Shown here: positions 41,842 to 51,747 of the stretch, piece after piece | Numbering within the stretch: position 1 is the stretch's first letter | Layout: the number at the start of each line of letters is the position of its first letter | NCBI GenBank assembly: GCA_946902875.1 | Contig: OX336349.1 | Coordinates: forward strand, 18,809,891-18,873,890 | DNA: 64,000 bases | Source of the DNA: Nematopogon swammerdamellus | Taxonomy: Eukaryota; Arthropoda; Insecta; Lepidoptera; Adelidae | Direction of reading: 5' to 3' | Notes under the pieces: generated by a model | The model's input: the letters and a program-made list of their open reading frames with translations, nothing else | Told to the model about the DNA's origin: nothing | The model's database searches: none | Program-made: the position numbers and the translations under genes

Positions 41842-43184
41842 TTTAAATAACCAGGGTAAATGCCCCTTCTCGGTATGATACTGTATGCGCCTAAGCAGTG
41901 TGTATTTATCTGTTGGAATGCGGGGACGTGTGTGTAGCTGGCACGTTGATTGTGCATAATCGCAGATTCGGACGACATAAACCACGCACCGTCTCATTAC
42001 ACACTGACAACGATCGGGTAAATTGTAGTGGCGCTGCACTGGCTACTGGTATTCTGTGCTAGCAATTTTTGTTAATGTATTTTAAAAGTCTTGCTCTAAT
42101 TCTGCTTCTCTCGTCCGTCAACCCGTATTCACCCGTACTCCTCTTTCAAGGGGCCGGCGCTTTCGCTGGTTGGAGTAGGATGCAACACAATCAATCAATC
42201 AAAAATTAGGTTCTTATTTTTTTATTCCAAAACTACGGAGCGAAACAAAAACTAAAAAGCTACGGATGTAGATATATATTCAACAAATAAAATATATTTT
42301 TTCCAAAGCCTTGATTTGAGTTGCCTTAAATACGTTTTTATAACTAAATTCAGAGACATGTTCATGAGGTTTTTCTATCGAGCGAAGTTAATCAAATCGT
42401 GTTTTCAAAAAGCTACCGATCTGCGCTGATAAATGAAGTATTACATATATTAAAACTGAATCTGTCAGGTAAGTAATATTGGCGGTACACTTCTTAAAAT
42501 TCGAGTCAGGCGCAGTATCACAAAAATTGCCTTTTTCTTGCTATTATTTTAAGGCGATTCCTGTGTCACGTACATAGATTTTGGAAGGTGCAAAATCTAT
42601 GGTCTGGTCACGTATAGTTAAATGACGTGCTTGTACTAAGTTTCAACGAATTCGGATAATCAGTTTAATCGATATGGAGGAATATAGGTACATACATAAA
42701 ATACATACAGTTAATTTAGTTTTAGTATCATACATAGAGTCTACAAACGAAGTAACTCATAAAACCATGTAGCTTACTTCATGAACACAGAATTATTATT
42801 TTAAAGAATACAGATTTATTAATAGTAATGATGATTGATATATTTGTATTCCTTATAACGAGCCCTTATCATTGATAGGTAGTATGTCACACGATGCACT
42901 TGAAAAAAAAAATTACATTCAAATTTGTCCCCCAAAATTGACTACCAAAATTGACCCCCAAAATTCGTTCCTTTTCGCTATACGTCCGTGATTGGGTCAT
43001 CAAACTCTATAATATACTATGTACCAAATTTCAATTGTTTCGTCTAGTAGATTCGGAAAAAATTGGCTGTGACAGACGAACAGACAAACAGACACAAGAG
43101 TGGTCCTATGAGGGATAATTTTTTCCTTTTTTGAGCTACGAAATATAATAGGTAGGTACCTAAGTCTTTTAGTTCATGGTTAAA
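41842..43184. other. Unassigned; eroded repeats
   Basis: Around 42140-42212, gggccggcgctttcgctgg runs into (aatc)n and poly(A), resembling a retroelement 3' end. Around 42985-43140, caaatttcaattgtttcg and gacagacgaacagacaaac resemble an insect dispersed repeat. No gene seen. Confidence 0.4.
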
Positions 43185-43390
43185 ATTATTTAATTTTTTT
43201 TTTATTATACAAGTACATTATTTTCATAAAATATAAAAAAAATAATACTAGTAACTAAAGAATTAAAACCTACCTAACAAACATTAAAATAACTATCAAA
43301 AATAGCGTTGTCAAATGTTCCTAGAACACTTGCGGCATTACCCCGCTGGATGGCAAGGCTTACCCTTTGAATGAAGTATGCCCTTGATTG
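43185..43390 (-). repeat. Retroelement 3' end, same family as 52140
   Basis: aactaaagaattaaaacct, tgcggcattaccccgctgg and gcttaccctttgaatgaag are collinear with 52165-52295. A T-tract at 43194 would be the A tail on the minus strand. It covers the C-terminal [12 protein letters not shown] codons and 3' UTR. Confidence 0.7.
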
Positions 43391-43475
43391 ATTGGTTGAA
43401 TGAATGTTTTCATAAAGCATAATACTAATTTAAGAGCGAGTCAGTAAAAGTGAATCATAGACATATTGTGAGGTC

Positions 43476-43635
43476 GCTTAGTCTGTCTCTCGTTACTTGT
43501 CAGTTGTCGGCAAATACGCTGACATGTCACCTCACTGAGCGTGGTTTCGCTAGGAGAGGTTAATTGCGTTAACAGAATAACACTCCGCGTCAGCACAGAA
43601 GATATTTTGAAGTATCGACGGCTGGCCAATAATTA
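43476..43635 (+). repeat. LINE-2w 3'-UTR fragment
   Basis: cacctcactgagcgtggt and ttcgctaggagagg match the LINE-2w segment just after the stop codon. The flanks diverge. Confidence 0.5.
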
Positions 43636-43805
43636 CCACTACGCATGACTACTGACTTATACTCCACGTTGCGAACGTCGTACTCATAGCCAGCATACTC
43701 GACTAGACCAACCAAACATTTTATTGTATTCTTACGTCAGTGTTTTTAAAGAATTTTATATTGTTGGCTCACATCACCACGTGATGTATATATTTATGTA
43801 TGTAC

Positions 43806-43900
43806 TAACTTTTGCCCGCGGCTTCGCTCGTATAGCCTATGCACATCCTGAAGGTCCTTTCTAAATATTGGTCGAAGAATTTTTTAAATCGTATGAGTAT
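43806..43900 (+). repeat. 'cccgcggcttc' repeat, short
   Basis: cttttgcccgcggcttcgc, then catcctgaaggtcc, as at 20371. Confidence 0.6.
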
Positions 43901-44877
43901 TTTTCGGAGATTACCACCTCCTACATCCAAACTTAGTGTAAATAGTTAGATTCCTTACACTAAGCAAATATTAGTTTCTTGTATATTCTTCTTCTTGGAA
44001 CATTCTTTCTTCTTCTTCTTCATATAATCGAACCGGATATAACAAATTGTGACAAGTTCTAGTACAGTCTAATGGTGGCTCCACACATGGTTATTCGTAT
44101 TTGTGATTGTTGCAAACATTTTAGTTTTATCTCGCTCTAACCAAGCCATTAAAGGGAGACGAAACGGAAATGTTTGCCAAATATTTGTGTGCGTGCATAC
44201 AGCCATGTGTGGTGCTAGCATCACAGCCATAATAACACATTAAGTAAATTGAATAATTGAATTTATTTTAACAATTATTGTAATGATTGTTAAGTAGGTT
44301 TTAATTCTTTAGTTATTTGTATTCCGTTTTTATATTTTCTTGAATAAATAATTATTTATCTAAAGAAATAATAAATACATTGCAAATAATTGAATTCCCT
44401 ATTATTACCACGTCTTATATCTAGATAGTTTTTTAAAGAACAATTTCCTTTCTCTTCATTTCTATCATGTAATGATGAACGCCAGCGCGTATAGAACCCA
44501 CGACCTTTCGTTAACAAGACTAACCCTTCATCGTATGGCGACGACCACGAGGTGCTAGAAAAAAAAAAGATAATTTGGCTTGTCCGCTCTAGTTGCATAA
44601 CAGTTGTAACTCTATGGTGTGCTGAGATGCATAGCCAGTAATTATGCCATAAATCTAAGCCAATAGAAAAACTGTTGCATTCGTTTATCTGTCCTTGAAT
44701 TTGTTTTACCCTACTTTTATTAATCTTACGCGAAGTGCATTATTTATTATGCATCTAACATTACACCGTTCACTTGATATACGTAGGTTGATTGTTAACT
44801 TTGGGTCACCAGACTCGAAGACAAGCATATCGCCCAACCTGTCGACGAACTTTTTTGATACTGGTCTTTTCGGCTAA
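43901..44877. other. Unassigned
   Basis: AT-rich. A cttcttcttcttc run occurs near 44010. No gene identified. Confidence 0.35.
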
Positions 44878-45140
44878 AGTGCCCAGCCCACTGCCAATTG
44901 AGCTTAGCCACCTGGTGTCCAATATCGACTACTTTGGTGCGTAGGCGGATTGCCTCGTTACGCACCATATCACGTTGCGATATTTCCAGCATGGCTCGCT
45001 CCATTGCTCGCTGGGTAAATTTCAACCTTTGGACAACAGCGACCGTCAGAGTCCACGTTTCACACCCGTACGTCATATCATAACCAGGAGGACGCACTGG
45101 CCGTATATACGGGTCTTAAAATTTTGCGGAAGGTCAGACT
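44878..45140 (-). pseudogene. RTE-like LINE fragment (pre-C-terminal part)
   Basis: The minus strand reads YGCETWTLTVAVVQRLKFTQ, RAMERAMLEISQRDMVRNEA, IRLRTKVVDIGHQVAKLNW and QWAGHF. This is the segment just upstream of the one preserved at 38663 in RTE-type proteins, overlapping it at QWAGH. A frame break follows. Debris of the same superfamily. Confidence 0.8.
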
Positions 45141-45379
45141 TCAGGAATAATGTATAAGTCCTAAGGTATTACGTAAATACATTTTATATTCTAAATGAGG
45201 AGTGCCGAAACAAAAACCGCTAAATCCACTTTTCTTTGTTTTACAGAAACAACAAAAAACTTAATTATAAATATATTTTAAATTACATTTTATATTCTTA
45301 ATTGGTGAGACTCTCTGAGATTTTTATTGGCTATATTTGTCAAAGATGGTATTTTGTGTTTGTTTTACTTATAGATTAT
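45141..45379. other. Unassigned
   Basis: AT-rich flank of the intact LINE. Confidence 0.35.
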
Positions 45380-45446
45380 GGTTTTTTTTTTTTTTTTTTT
45401 TTTTATTGTTAGCTCGACATATGGCGCCGAGGCACCCATAAGGTGT
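45380..45446 (-). other. LINE-1w 3' UTR and poly(A) tail
   Basis: Downstream of the stop the minus strand reads acaccttatgggtgcctcgg, gcgccatatgtcgagc, taacaataaaa and an A tract of about 22. The very short 3' UTR matches the ends of seven truncated copies, so this is the true element terminus. Confidence 0.85.
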
Positions 45447-48416
45447 CTAACAGCGCCCATGGACATTCGGTCGTATTCGGGGGTTGCGAATGCCATGCCG
45501 GCCTGACAGGTGCCCATTCACGCCCCTCTTGAAGGACCCGAGACTGTACTTGGGGGGAAATATATGAGCAGGGAGAGCGTTCCAGAGTTTACCGGTTCTG
45601 TACAGGAAAGATCTGCAGAATCGATTGGTACGCATGCGCGGTAAGTCCAGCGTATATGGATGCAATCCCTGCCCAGTGCGCGTGGTGCGGAGGTGGAAAG
45701 GGGACGGCGGGATCGCGTTAAACAGCTCCTCCGAGCACTCCCCATGGAATAGGCGATAGAACACACTTAGGGAGCCGACATCCCTACGGTGTTGCAGTGG
45801 TTCTAGATCACGGGACACTTCGGGGTCACCCACTAGTCGTACGGCTCGACGCTGGATCGAGTCCAGAGGCGCAAGCTGGTATTTGGCAGAGCCATCCCAC
45901 AGGTGCGAGCAGTACTCCAAGCAAGACCTGATCTGCGATTTATACAGCAGCAGCTTTTGGTCCGCCGTGAAGTACCGTCGCACCTTATTGAGTACGCCCA
46001 GCTTTTTAGAAGCCAGCTTGGCCTTCCCCTCGATGTGGCGACGAAAGTTCAAGTCGTGCGACAGTTCGACTCCAAGGACCCCGAGGTGTTCGCTTAATTT
46101 GAGCGACGTGCCTTGGAATGAAGGAGCCGGTGTGAACGCCACTCTCTTCGCACTGAACGCGCAAACTTGTGTCTTGGAAGCGTTGAACTCGACCAAATTA
46201 CTAAGGCCCCATTCGGAAATAGAACCGAGTGTATGTTCGAGCTCAGACACAAGTCTTCGTCTCTTCTCATCCACAACATCCCGACTGGCTGAAGGGTGAC
46301 TGGTGTAGGATCCGTGTGCCGTACTGTCATCTGCATAACAATGTATGTTGCCCAGAGACAGCATATCATTGATGTGCAGAAGAAACAGCGTGGGTGACAA
46401 CACAGATCCTTGTGGTACGCCGGCGTTCACTGACATGTCGTCCGACGAGCAACCGTCCACTAGGACCTGAATGCTACGCCCATGTAGGAAGTCGGCGACC
46501 CAGTCACACAGGCCAGAAGGAAGTCCGTAGGCCGGCAATTTGCCCAAGAGCGACTTGTGCCAAACCCGGTCAAATGCCTTGGCAATATCAAGGCCAATTG
46601 CCAAGGATTCGCCATGACCTTCAAGCGATTCCCCCCAAAGGTGAGTGACGTACGCTAGGAGATCACCAGCAGATCGTTTTGGCCGGAAGCCGTATTGGCG
46701 ATCGCTGATGAGGTCATTTGTCTCTAGGTACTTCATGAGCTGCGCATTGATGATGCGCTCCATCACCTTACAGAGAAGGGAGGTAATCGCTATAGGTCGG
46801 TAGTTTGACGGGTTTGAGCGGTCACCCTTTTTGGGGACCGCTTGCACAAACGCAGATTTCCAGGCCGCCGGCACACGACCATTAGAGTAGGAGAGACGGA
46901 ATAGGCGCGTCAGCACTGGAGCCAACTCGGGAGCACACCTTTTTAACACCAATGCAGGAATCCTGTCCGGCCCACTCGCTTTCCTGACGTCTAGGGAGAG
47001 AAGCTCCGCCCGTACAGTTCGTTGTCGAAACTGCACTTCCGGCATGGAGTTCTCACACCTAGGTATGGATGGGGGAGTGGCACCTCCATCGTCCAGGTTA
47101 GAGTTCCCCGCAAAGAGAGATACCAGTAAGTCGGCTTTCTCCTTTGCGGAGTGAGCAAGTGAGCCTCCAGGACACTGCAGAGGTGGAAGAGAGGAGCGGC
47201 AGAAATTCGACTCGACAGATTTGGCGAGAGACCAGAACTCACGGCTCCCAGTTGGATGCTCGTTCAGTCTATCGCCGATTCTGCCGATGTGGTCAAATTT
47301 GGCCCTGGCAATAACCCTTTTGCAGGATCTGGAGAGGTGGTTGTATTTCTTCTTCAGTTCGGGTACATTTGGGTCACGTCCGGCACGAGCACGCGACCAT
47401 GCACGATAAGCTGCGCATTTAGCTGCGACAGCAACAGCACAGTCGCGGCTGTACCACGGTTGGCATTTACCACCGAGGTGGACAGAGGCGCTGGGAATAA
47501 ACATTTCCATTGCCCCGAGGACCACTTCGGCAACGGTATTAGCGCAATCCGACGGATCGTCCGAACTGAAGCAGATCTCTCTCCAAGGGTAGGATGCGAA
47601 GTGCTCTCGCATCCCATCCCAATCAGCTGACGCGTAGTGCCAAATTCGACGCGTTCCTCTAGTACGGGACTGAGGAGGCGAAGATGGCACCGTGGACCCC
47701 AATAAACAATGATCAGAAGAACCCAGCGGGGCTCTCACTGCGACCTTATATCCAGTGGGGTTCGTCGTCAGCAGAAGATCCAGCAACGAGGGTTCATGAC
47801 CGTCTATATCTGGTAGTCTGGTGGGTTGGTCCACCAGTTGAGACAGATCATGCGTCAGGGCGAAGTCGTAGGCGGCTCTCCCCGCAAAGTCAGTTCTCCT
47901 GGAGTCTAGCCATGCCTCGTGATGGGCATTGAAATCTCCAAGAAGAACCAAGTCCGCGGTGGGGAACCGCTCTTGGACTTTGTCTGCCGCTCCACTCAGG
48001 TACTCAAATAACCGAGCTGTCCCAGCATCTCCGGAGTGCGACCTGTAGAGACAGGCGTACACCCGCGAGACTGTCCCCAGATCCACATGGACCCAAAGTA
48101 CTGAGAGTTCGGGGTCCTCAAGACAGCGCAGGCGACGACAGCAAATATCCGCCCTGACGAATAGGCAAACCCCGGCTCGCGAGCGGAAGGCTTCTTCCAG
48201 AGTGTAGCCGGGGTAATGCAGGTAAGAGGTGTCGGCAGGGCAAGATATTTGCGTCTCCGTCAGAAAAAGCAAGGCCGGTTTTGTCGTTTCTAGATGGTGG
48301 TGGACGGCATTCAAATTTGAGTGCAACCCCCGCACGTTGGTCGAATCGACGCTAAAGAGGGTTGTAGGGATGTGCACCGCTGATTTAACCTTACTTATTC
48401 TTTGTTGTGCTGTCAT
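45447..48416 (-). CDS. Non-LTR retrotransposon endonuclease-reverse transcriptase (LINE-1w, intact)
   Basis: A 989-residue polyprotein that would nick target DNA and copy its own RNA by target-primed reverse transcription. Residues ~20-240 form an APE-type endonuclease (LTETQ at 52-56, GDFNAHHEAW at 160-169, SSDHCLL at 233-239). Residues ~470-760 form the RT: KKGDRSNPSNYRPIA at 529-543, motif A LDIAKAFDRVWH with Asp610, motif B AGVPQGSVLSP at 665-675, motif C YADD at 694-697. The C-terminal part (~860-989) has the HRRDVGSLSVFYRLFHGE and KLWNALPAHIFPPKY segments common in CR1/Jockey-group elements. No frameshift or stop interrupts it and no gag-like ORF1 is visible. The first ATG lies just before the endonuclease. 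Clade is unresolved between CR1-like and Jockey-like. Confidence 0.93.
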   Translation of the reverse strand: MTAQQRISKVKSAVHIPTTLFSVDSTNVRGLHSNLNAVHHHLETTKPALLFLTETQISCPADTSYLHYPGYTLEEAFRSRAGVCLFVRADICCRRLRCLEDPELSVLWVHVDLGTVSRVYACLYRSHSGDAGTARLFEYLSGAADKVQERFPTADLVLLGDFNAHHEAWLDSRRTDFAGRAAYDFALTHDLSQLVDQPTRLPDIDGHEPSLLDLLLTTNPTGYKVAVRAPLGSSDHCLLGSTVPSSPPQSRTRGTRRIWHYASADWDGMREHFASYPWREICFSSDDPSDCANTVAEVVLGAMEMFIPSASVHLGGKCQPWYSRDCAVAVAAKCAAYRAWSRARAGRDPNVPELKKKYNHLSRSCKRVIARAKFDHIGRIGDRLNEHPTGSREFWSLAKSVESNFCRSSLPPLQCPGGSLAHSAKEKADLLVSLFAGNSNLDDGGATPPSIPRCENSMPEVQFRQRTVRAELLSLDVRKASGPDRIPALVLKRCAPELAPVLTRLFRLSYSNGRVPAAWKSAFVQAVPKKGDRSNPSNYRPIAITSLLCKVMERIINAQLMKYLETNDLISDRQYGFRPKRSAGDLLAYVTHLWGESLEGHGESLAIGLDIAKAFDRVWHKSLLGKLPAYGLPSGLCDWVADFLHGRSIQVLVDGCSSDDMSVNAGVPQGSVLSPTLFLLHINDMLSLGNIHCYADDSTAHGSYTSHPSASRDVVDEKRRRLVSELEHTLGSISEWGLSNLVEFNASKTQVCAFSAKRVAFTPAPSFQGTSLKLSEHLGVLGVELSHDLNFRRHIEGKAKLASKKLGVLNKVRRYFTADQKLLLYKSQIRSCLEYCSHLWDGSAKYQLAPLDSIQRRAVRLVGDPEVSRDLEPLQHRRDVGSLSVFYRLFHGECSEELFNAIPPSPFHLRTTRTGQGLHPYTLDLPRMRTNRFCRSFLYRTGKLWNALPAHIFPPKYSLGSFKRGVNGHLSGRHGIRNPRIRPNVHGRC

Positions 48417-49005
48417 GATTGTTGTGAGGGGGGGAAAAAGCGTGAAGGGTGGCCGTGGTGATTCACGGGCAAAGCGTGGACCCTAGCTTCAACGCTTACT
48501 GTTCAGGTTGGTGGTGCGCCGACACGGAAGACGGAAGGGCCCCCGGTCCCCCCCGGAAGTGGCCGCCGGGACCCTTACACCGGTCACCATCCGGCACGAC
48601 GGACCACTCCGGGATTATGCGCCGGCTGACCGGGGCAGCCTCTCGCGTTGGTTAGACGCGATTGGGCCCCTGTACTATCCGGCGGGCGGCCAGCGGAATA
48701 ACCGTTTAACCGGGTCTCCCTGGCAACCGTGTCGATGCAACACCTCTGAACAGCGAATCCGCGTCGGGACCACTGACCTACTCCTCACCATAGCCAACCC
48801 CACCTGCTACTGGGTCCCCGGGAAGTACACCGGAACACAGCGAACTGTTATGGCGGTGTAATGTTTCCCCCGGGGTGTGGTGGCGAACCCAGCCGATCCG
48901 AAGATCTCCCACACGCTAATTGCTGTTCATTTGGCACCACCCAGGAGGCACGTGTGACTTAAGGACCTTAAGGTGTCACGGACGCGAACAGCTCTACCCC
49001 CCAAA
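48417..49005 (-). other. LINE-1w 5' leader (putative 5' UTR)
   Basis: The GC-rich sequence stops abruptly near 49005 where AT-rich flank begins. On the minus strand it starts near ccatttggggggtagagc and runs to the ORF. It contains only short frames, none like a zinc-knuckle gag. The compositional boundary suggests the element is full length, about 3.6 kb. No clear target duplication was found. Confidence 0.65.
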
Positions 49006-49424
49006 TGGTATTTTTTAGGTTTAATAATTAACTCAATTTTAAATTTCATTTGTATGTTTTTAAGTGTGAGATTATTTGAAATTTTTATTATTTTCCTTGT
49101 CAATTACTGTATTTTGTATTCTTGTTTGTAATATTGTTATGCCTATGGGTGTTATCACAATAATTAAATAAATAAATAAATAAATATGCTCGATAAAAAT
49201 AGAAAGTAATAGAAACTGACTAGTAACCTCGAACGTGCATCCAGTTTTCTGTATCAATAATCAAACATATTGTAATGGATACCCGTCGAGCCAAACCCCA
49301 GATCCGTTATATGAAATTATTATTAGGCTATTCTTAAATTTCAATAATACTTCTGGATTTGGAGTCCCAATCCAATTAAAATATTCTCTGAATCAAGTTG
49401 CACTCTCTTCAATGGTCCAAATTG
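49006..49424. other. Unassigned; (aaat)n run
   Basis: AT-rich with an aataaataaataaataaat run at about 49165-49187. Confidence 0.4.
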
Positions 49425-49745
49425 GGGACCAGAGGGGCCAAAATACATGCTTTGACCAGCCAATATAACATCCGAGAATGTTGGTACCTTACCTTTACTG
49501 ATCTGAGATTGGTGCCATACCGGAGACCGGAGACTTCCCTTTCGGACGGTGGTACCAACCCAGTCGGCTACCACCTAGTGAGGGGCAAGGGAAGGGACCT
49601 ACAGTTTAAGTACCTACAGGTTCCGAACGGTGAAGCAGCAGGTGTAGGTATGCACGCACTTTTTTCCGTCAGAAAAACTCTTTGGTACACGCCGACCGGA
49701 TTCGAACCTCGGACCAATCGTAATAGAAGCCGACGCGCAGATCAC
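49425..49745 (-). repeat. SINE-C with partial tRNA-like head
   Basis: Reverse-complement order: tail-2 (gaccagaggggccaaaat), core (ggtaccaacccagtcgg, tagtgaggggcaaggg, gggacctacagttta) and head (gaccggattcgaacctcg). The core lacks the tctagtccagtatagcc block. The head diverges at its 5' end. Confidence 0.75.
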
Positions 49746-49998
49746 TGTGTGTATGTGACTGTTATAATTATAATATTGTTGCACTGTCACCCAGAAGGTG
49801 AAATTATAGTAGAATGCTAAATCATATAGTCAAACTTAAACAAATTTTAAATTCATTTTGTTATGCACATTTCCTAAGTGACATAAATCATACTACTTCT
49901 CATGATTTTTTCTAGTGGCTTTATTTCACCAGGTATGATAAATTTAACTTTTGCCGACAGATAAATGTCAACCGAGACTTAAGTGGAGGTGGAGTAGT
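49746..49998. other. Unassigned
   Basis: AT-rich. Confidence 0.35.
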
Positions 49999-50145
49999 AT
50001 AATGCGCGGGGCGGATCTCGGCGTGTCGCCGCCGCAGCGGTTCGTCAGTGTTCTCTCTCGCACCCGCACCGTACGTGTATAGTGTATTCGCGTGGCGGGT
50101 CGCCCGCTGCGGCGACGACACGCCGAGATCCGTCCCGCGCATTAT
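49999..50145. repeat. 42-bp inverted repeat, 63-nt spacer
   Basis: ataatgcgcggggcggat ... (49999-50040) pairs with 50104-50145 at 40 of 42 positions. Each mismatch is a transition that leaves a G-U pair on one strand. The arms are far more GC-rich than the surroundings. Confidence 0.9.
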
Positions 50146-51407
50146 AGAACTTTAATATTGGCTAATTTCAATTCTGACTTTGAAAAAATATTTCGGTCAT
50201 TCAACTTTATTGTGAAACAAGAATTTCACGTAAAACTATAGGGGTTTTTCCCGTATATTGCTAAATTATAAGAAGCAGCAGGTATAAGTAGGCAGGTAAA
50301 TGTTGTTATTGTTGATTTGTCATTTTTAGGTCTAGATTTAATAATTTTTGTTAATGTTGTGTTTTCAATAAAAGTTTTATAATAAGTAAAAAAAAAAGAA
50401 TTTCACCAGAATTTAAAATATTTTTTTCTTCAAAATCTAAACAATCTTATTGCTTATCCAGAACTGCCTTTAAATAATAAAAGTAAATGTCACCGTGCGG
50501 CAATTATGTCTCTCACTGTGCTGTCGGCGCCTTGATTTACAGCCGCTGATACGCGCCTGAAGCGACGCTTACCAATTTTACATAAACGCTAGTAAATATC
50601 TGCAAGTCGATTCCAAGCTAAGCACAGCTGAGCGAAGCGAACGTATCGAAACTAACGTCTGACGCGGGCGGACCGTCTAAGCTGCCTGTGTATTTATAAT
50701 ATATGACCTCAACCACTCGACGTCCGGCGTCCGAGATCCGCCATGACGGCGACACCGAGAATTCTCCACATTGGTCCGTCAAAAACTCGGTCCAGAGTCT
50801 CCACAATATACTTGCGGAATTTTCCACGACACGAATCCTGTCGGCGGCGTGTAGGTAACTATCTATCTGTGAACTGTCTTCCGGCGAGTGTGTTTCCCGA
50901 ATACTTTAAGACGAGACGGAAGTTAACTTTCTCCATACAAAATCGTCATTCGGCATTTAGGTTTAGGAAATAAAAGGATCCTGTAAAATAATAATACAAG
51001 CAGATTGATGCAAACTGTATAATAAATAATACGTGTAATAAGTACTTGGAATAGAACTAGGCCGTGGATTTAGCGGTGCGCCTGCGCACCCGCTACGTAT
51101 GGAGATCACCGAGCAATGCTCTAGAATTTACGAAGGAGATTCTCTGGATCGAGAATCGATAGGAAAATTTACTCACATACTTCACTCGAGATGCGACATG
51201 TGAAATTATAGAAGTTGATAGACAAGTTTCTTTACATTGGATATTTCCTTGCTGATATATTTTAGTTGATAATGTCTCCGCATACCTTACTTGTTATCGC
51301 AAAGATCGACAAGCATCCAGCGTTAAATTAATCCCAATTTAAAAAAATATTCAACATTTGGTAGAATCGGTATGTATGTATAATTAATTACATACATACA
51401 TACATAA
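50146..51407. other. Unassigned; LINE-2w scrap at 50866-50912
   Basis: gtgaactgtcttccggcg and gtgtttcccgaatacttt at 50866-50912 match LINE-2w coding sequence. The rest, including a GC-richer patch at 50480-50860, is unassigned. Confidence 0.45.
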
Positions 51408-51727
51408 CACACACGCTGAATCCCGACAATCGGGGGTAAGCAGAGTAATCGGTGTTGTGCTGCAAGAACTCTGGTAAATTACAGCACAACACCGAACACC
51501 ACGTTTCGCAAAGTATTCGAACAAGATTCAATAGATCCAGCAGCAAGTAAGGTACGAAGACCCACCTGCTGCATGACTCGGTGGAAGTACCGTTCCAAGG
51601 TGAGAGGTGGCGAGCCTGTCGCCCTATAGCGCGGCATCTTGTCCTTATCCCTTAGTCGCCTTTTACGACATGCATGGGGAGAGATGCAGTGGGACTATTC
51701 TTTTTACGTACCGGCCCCACACGGCAC
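51408..51727 (+). repeat. HP element, full length
   Basis: cacacgctgaatcccgac to cgtaccggccccacacgg. The first hairpin is cccgacaatcggg. The second is the exact 14-bp pair at 51449-51462 and 51482-51495. A preceding (catacata)n tract resembles the flank of the 4398 copy. Confidence 0.85.
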
Positions 51728-51747
51728 AATTATATTTTATTTATAAC

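Noticed and set aside
45883..47932. Several plus- and minus-strand frames of 60-140 codons inside the LINE
   Set aside because: They are shadows of the 989-codon LINE frame in other phases.
49006..49020. Target-site duplication for the intact LINE
   Set aside because: The flanks attatgg (45374-45380) and aaatgg (near 49004) are similar but not convincing.
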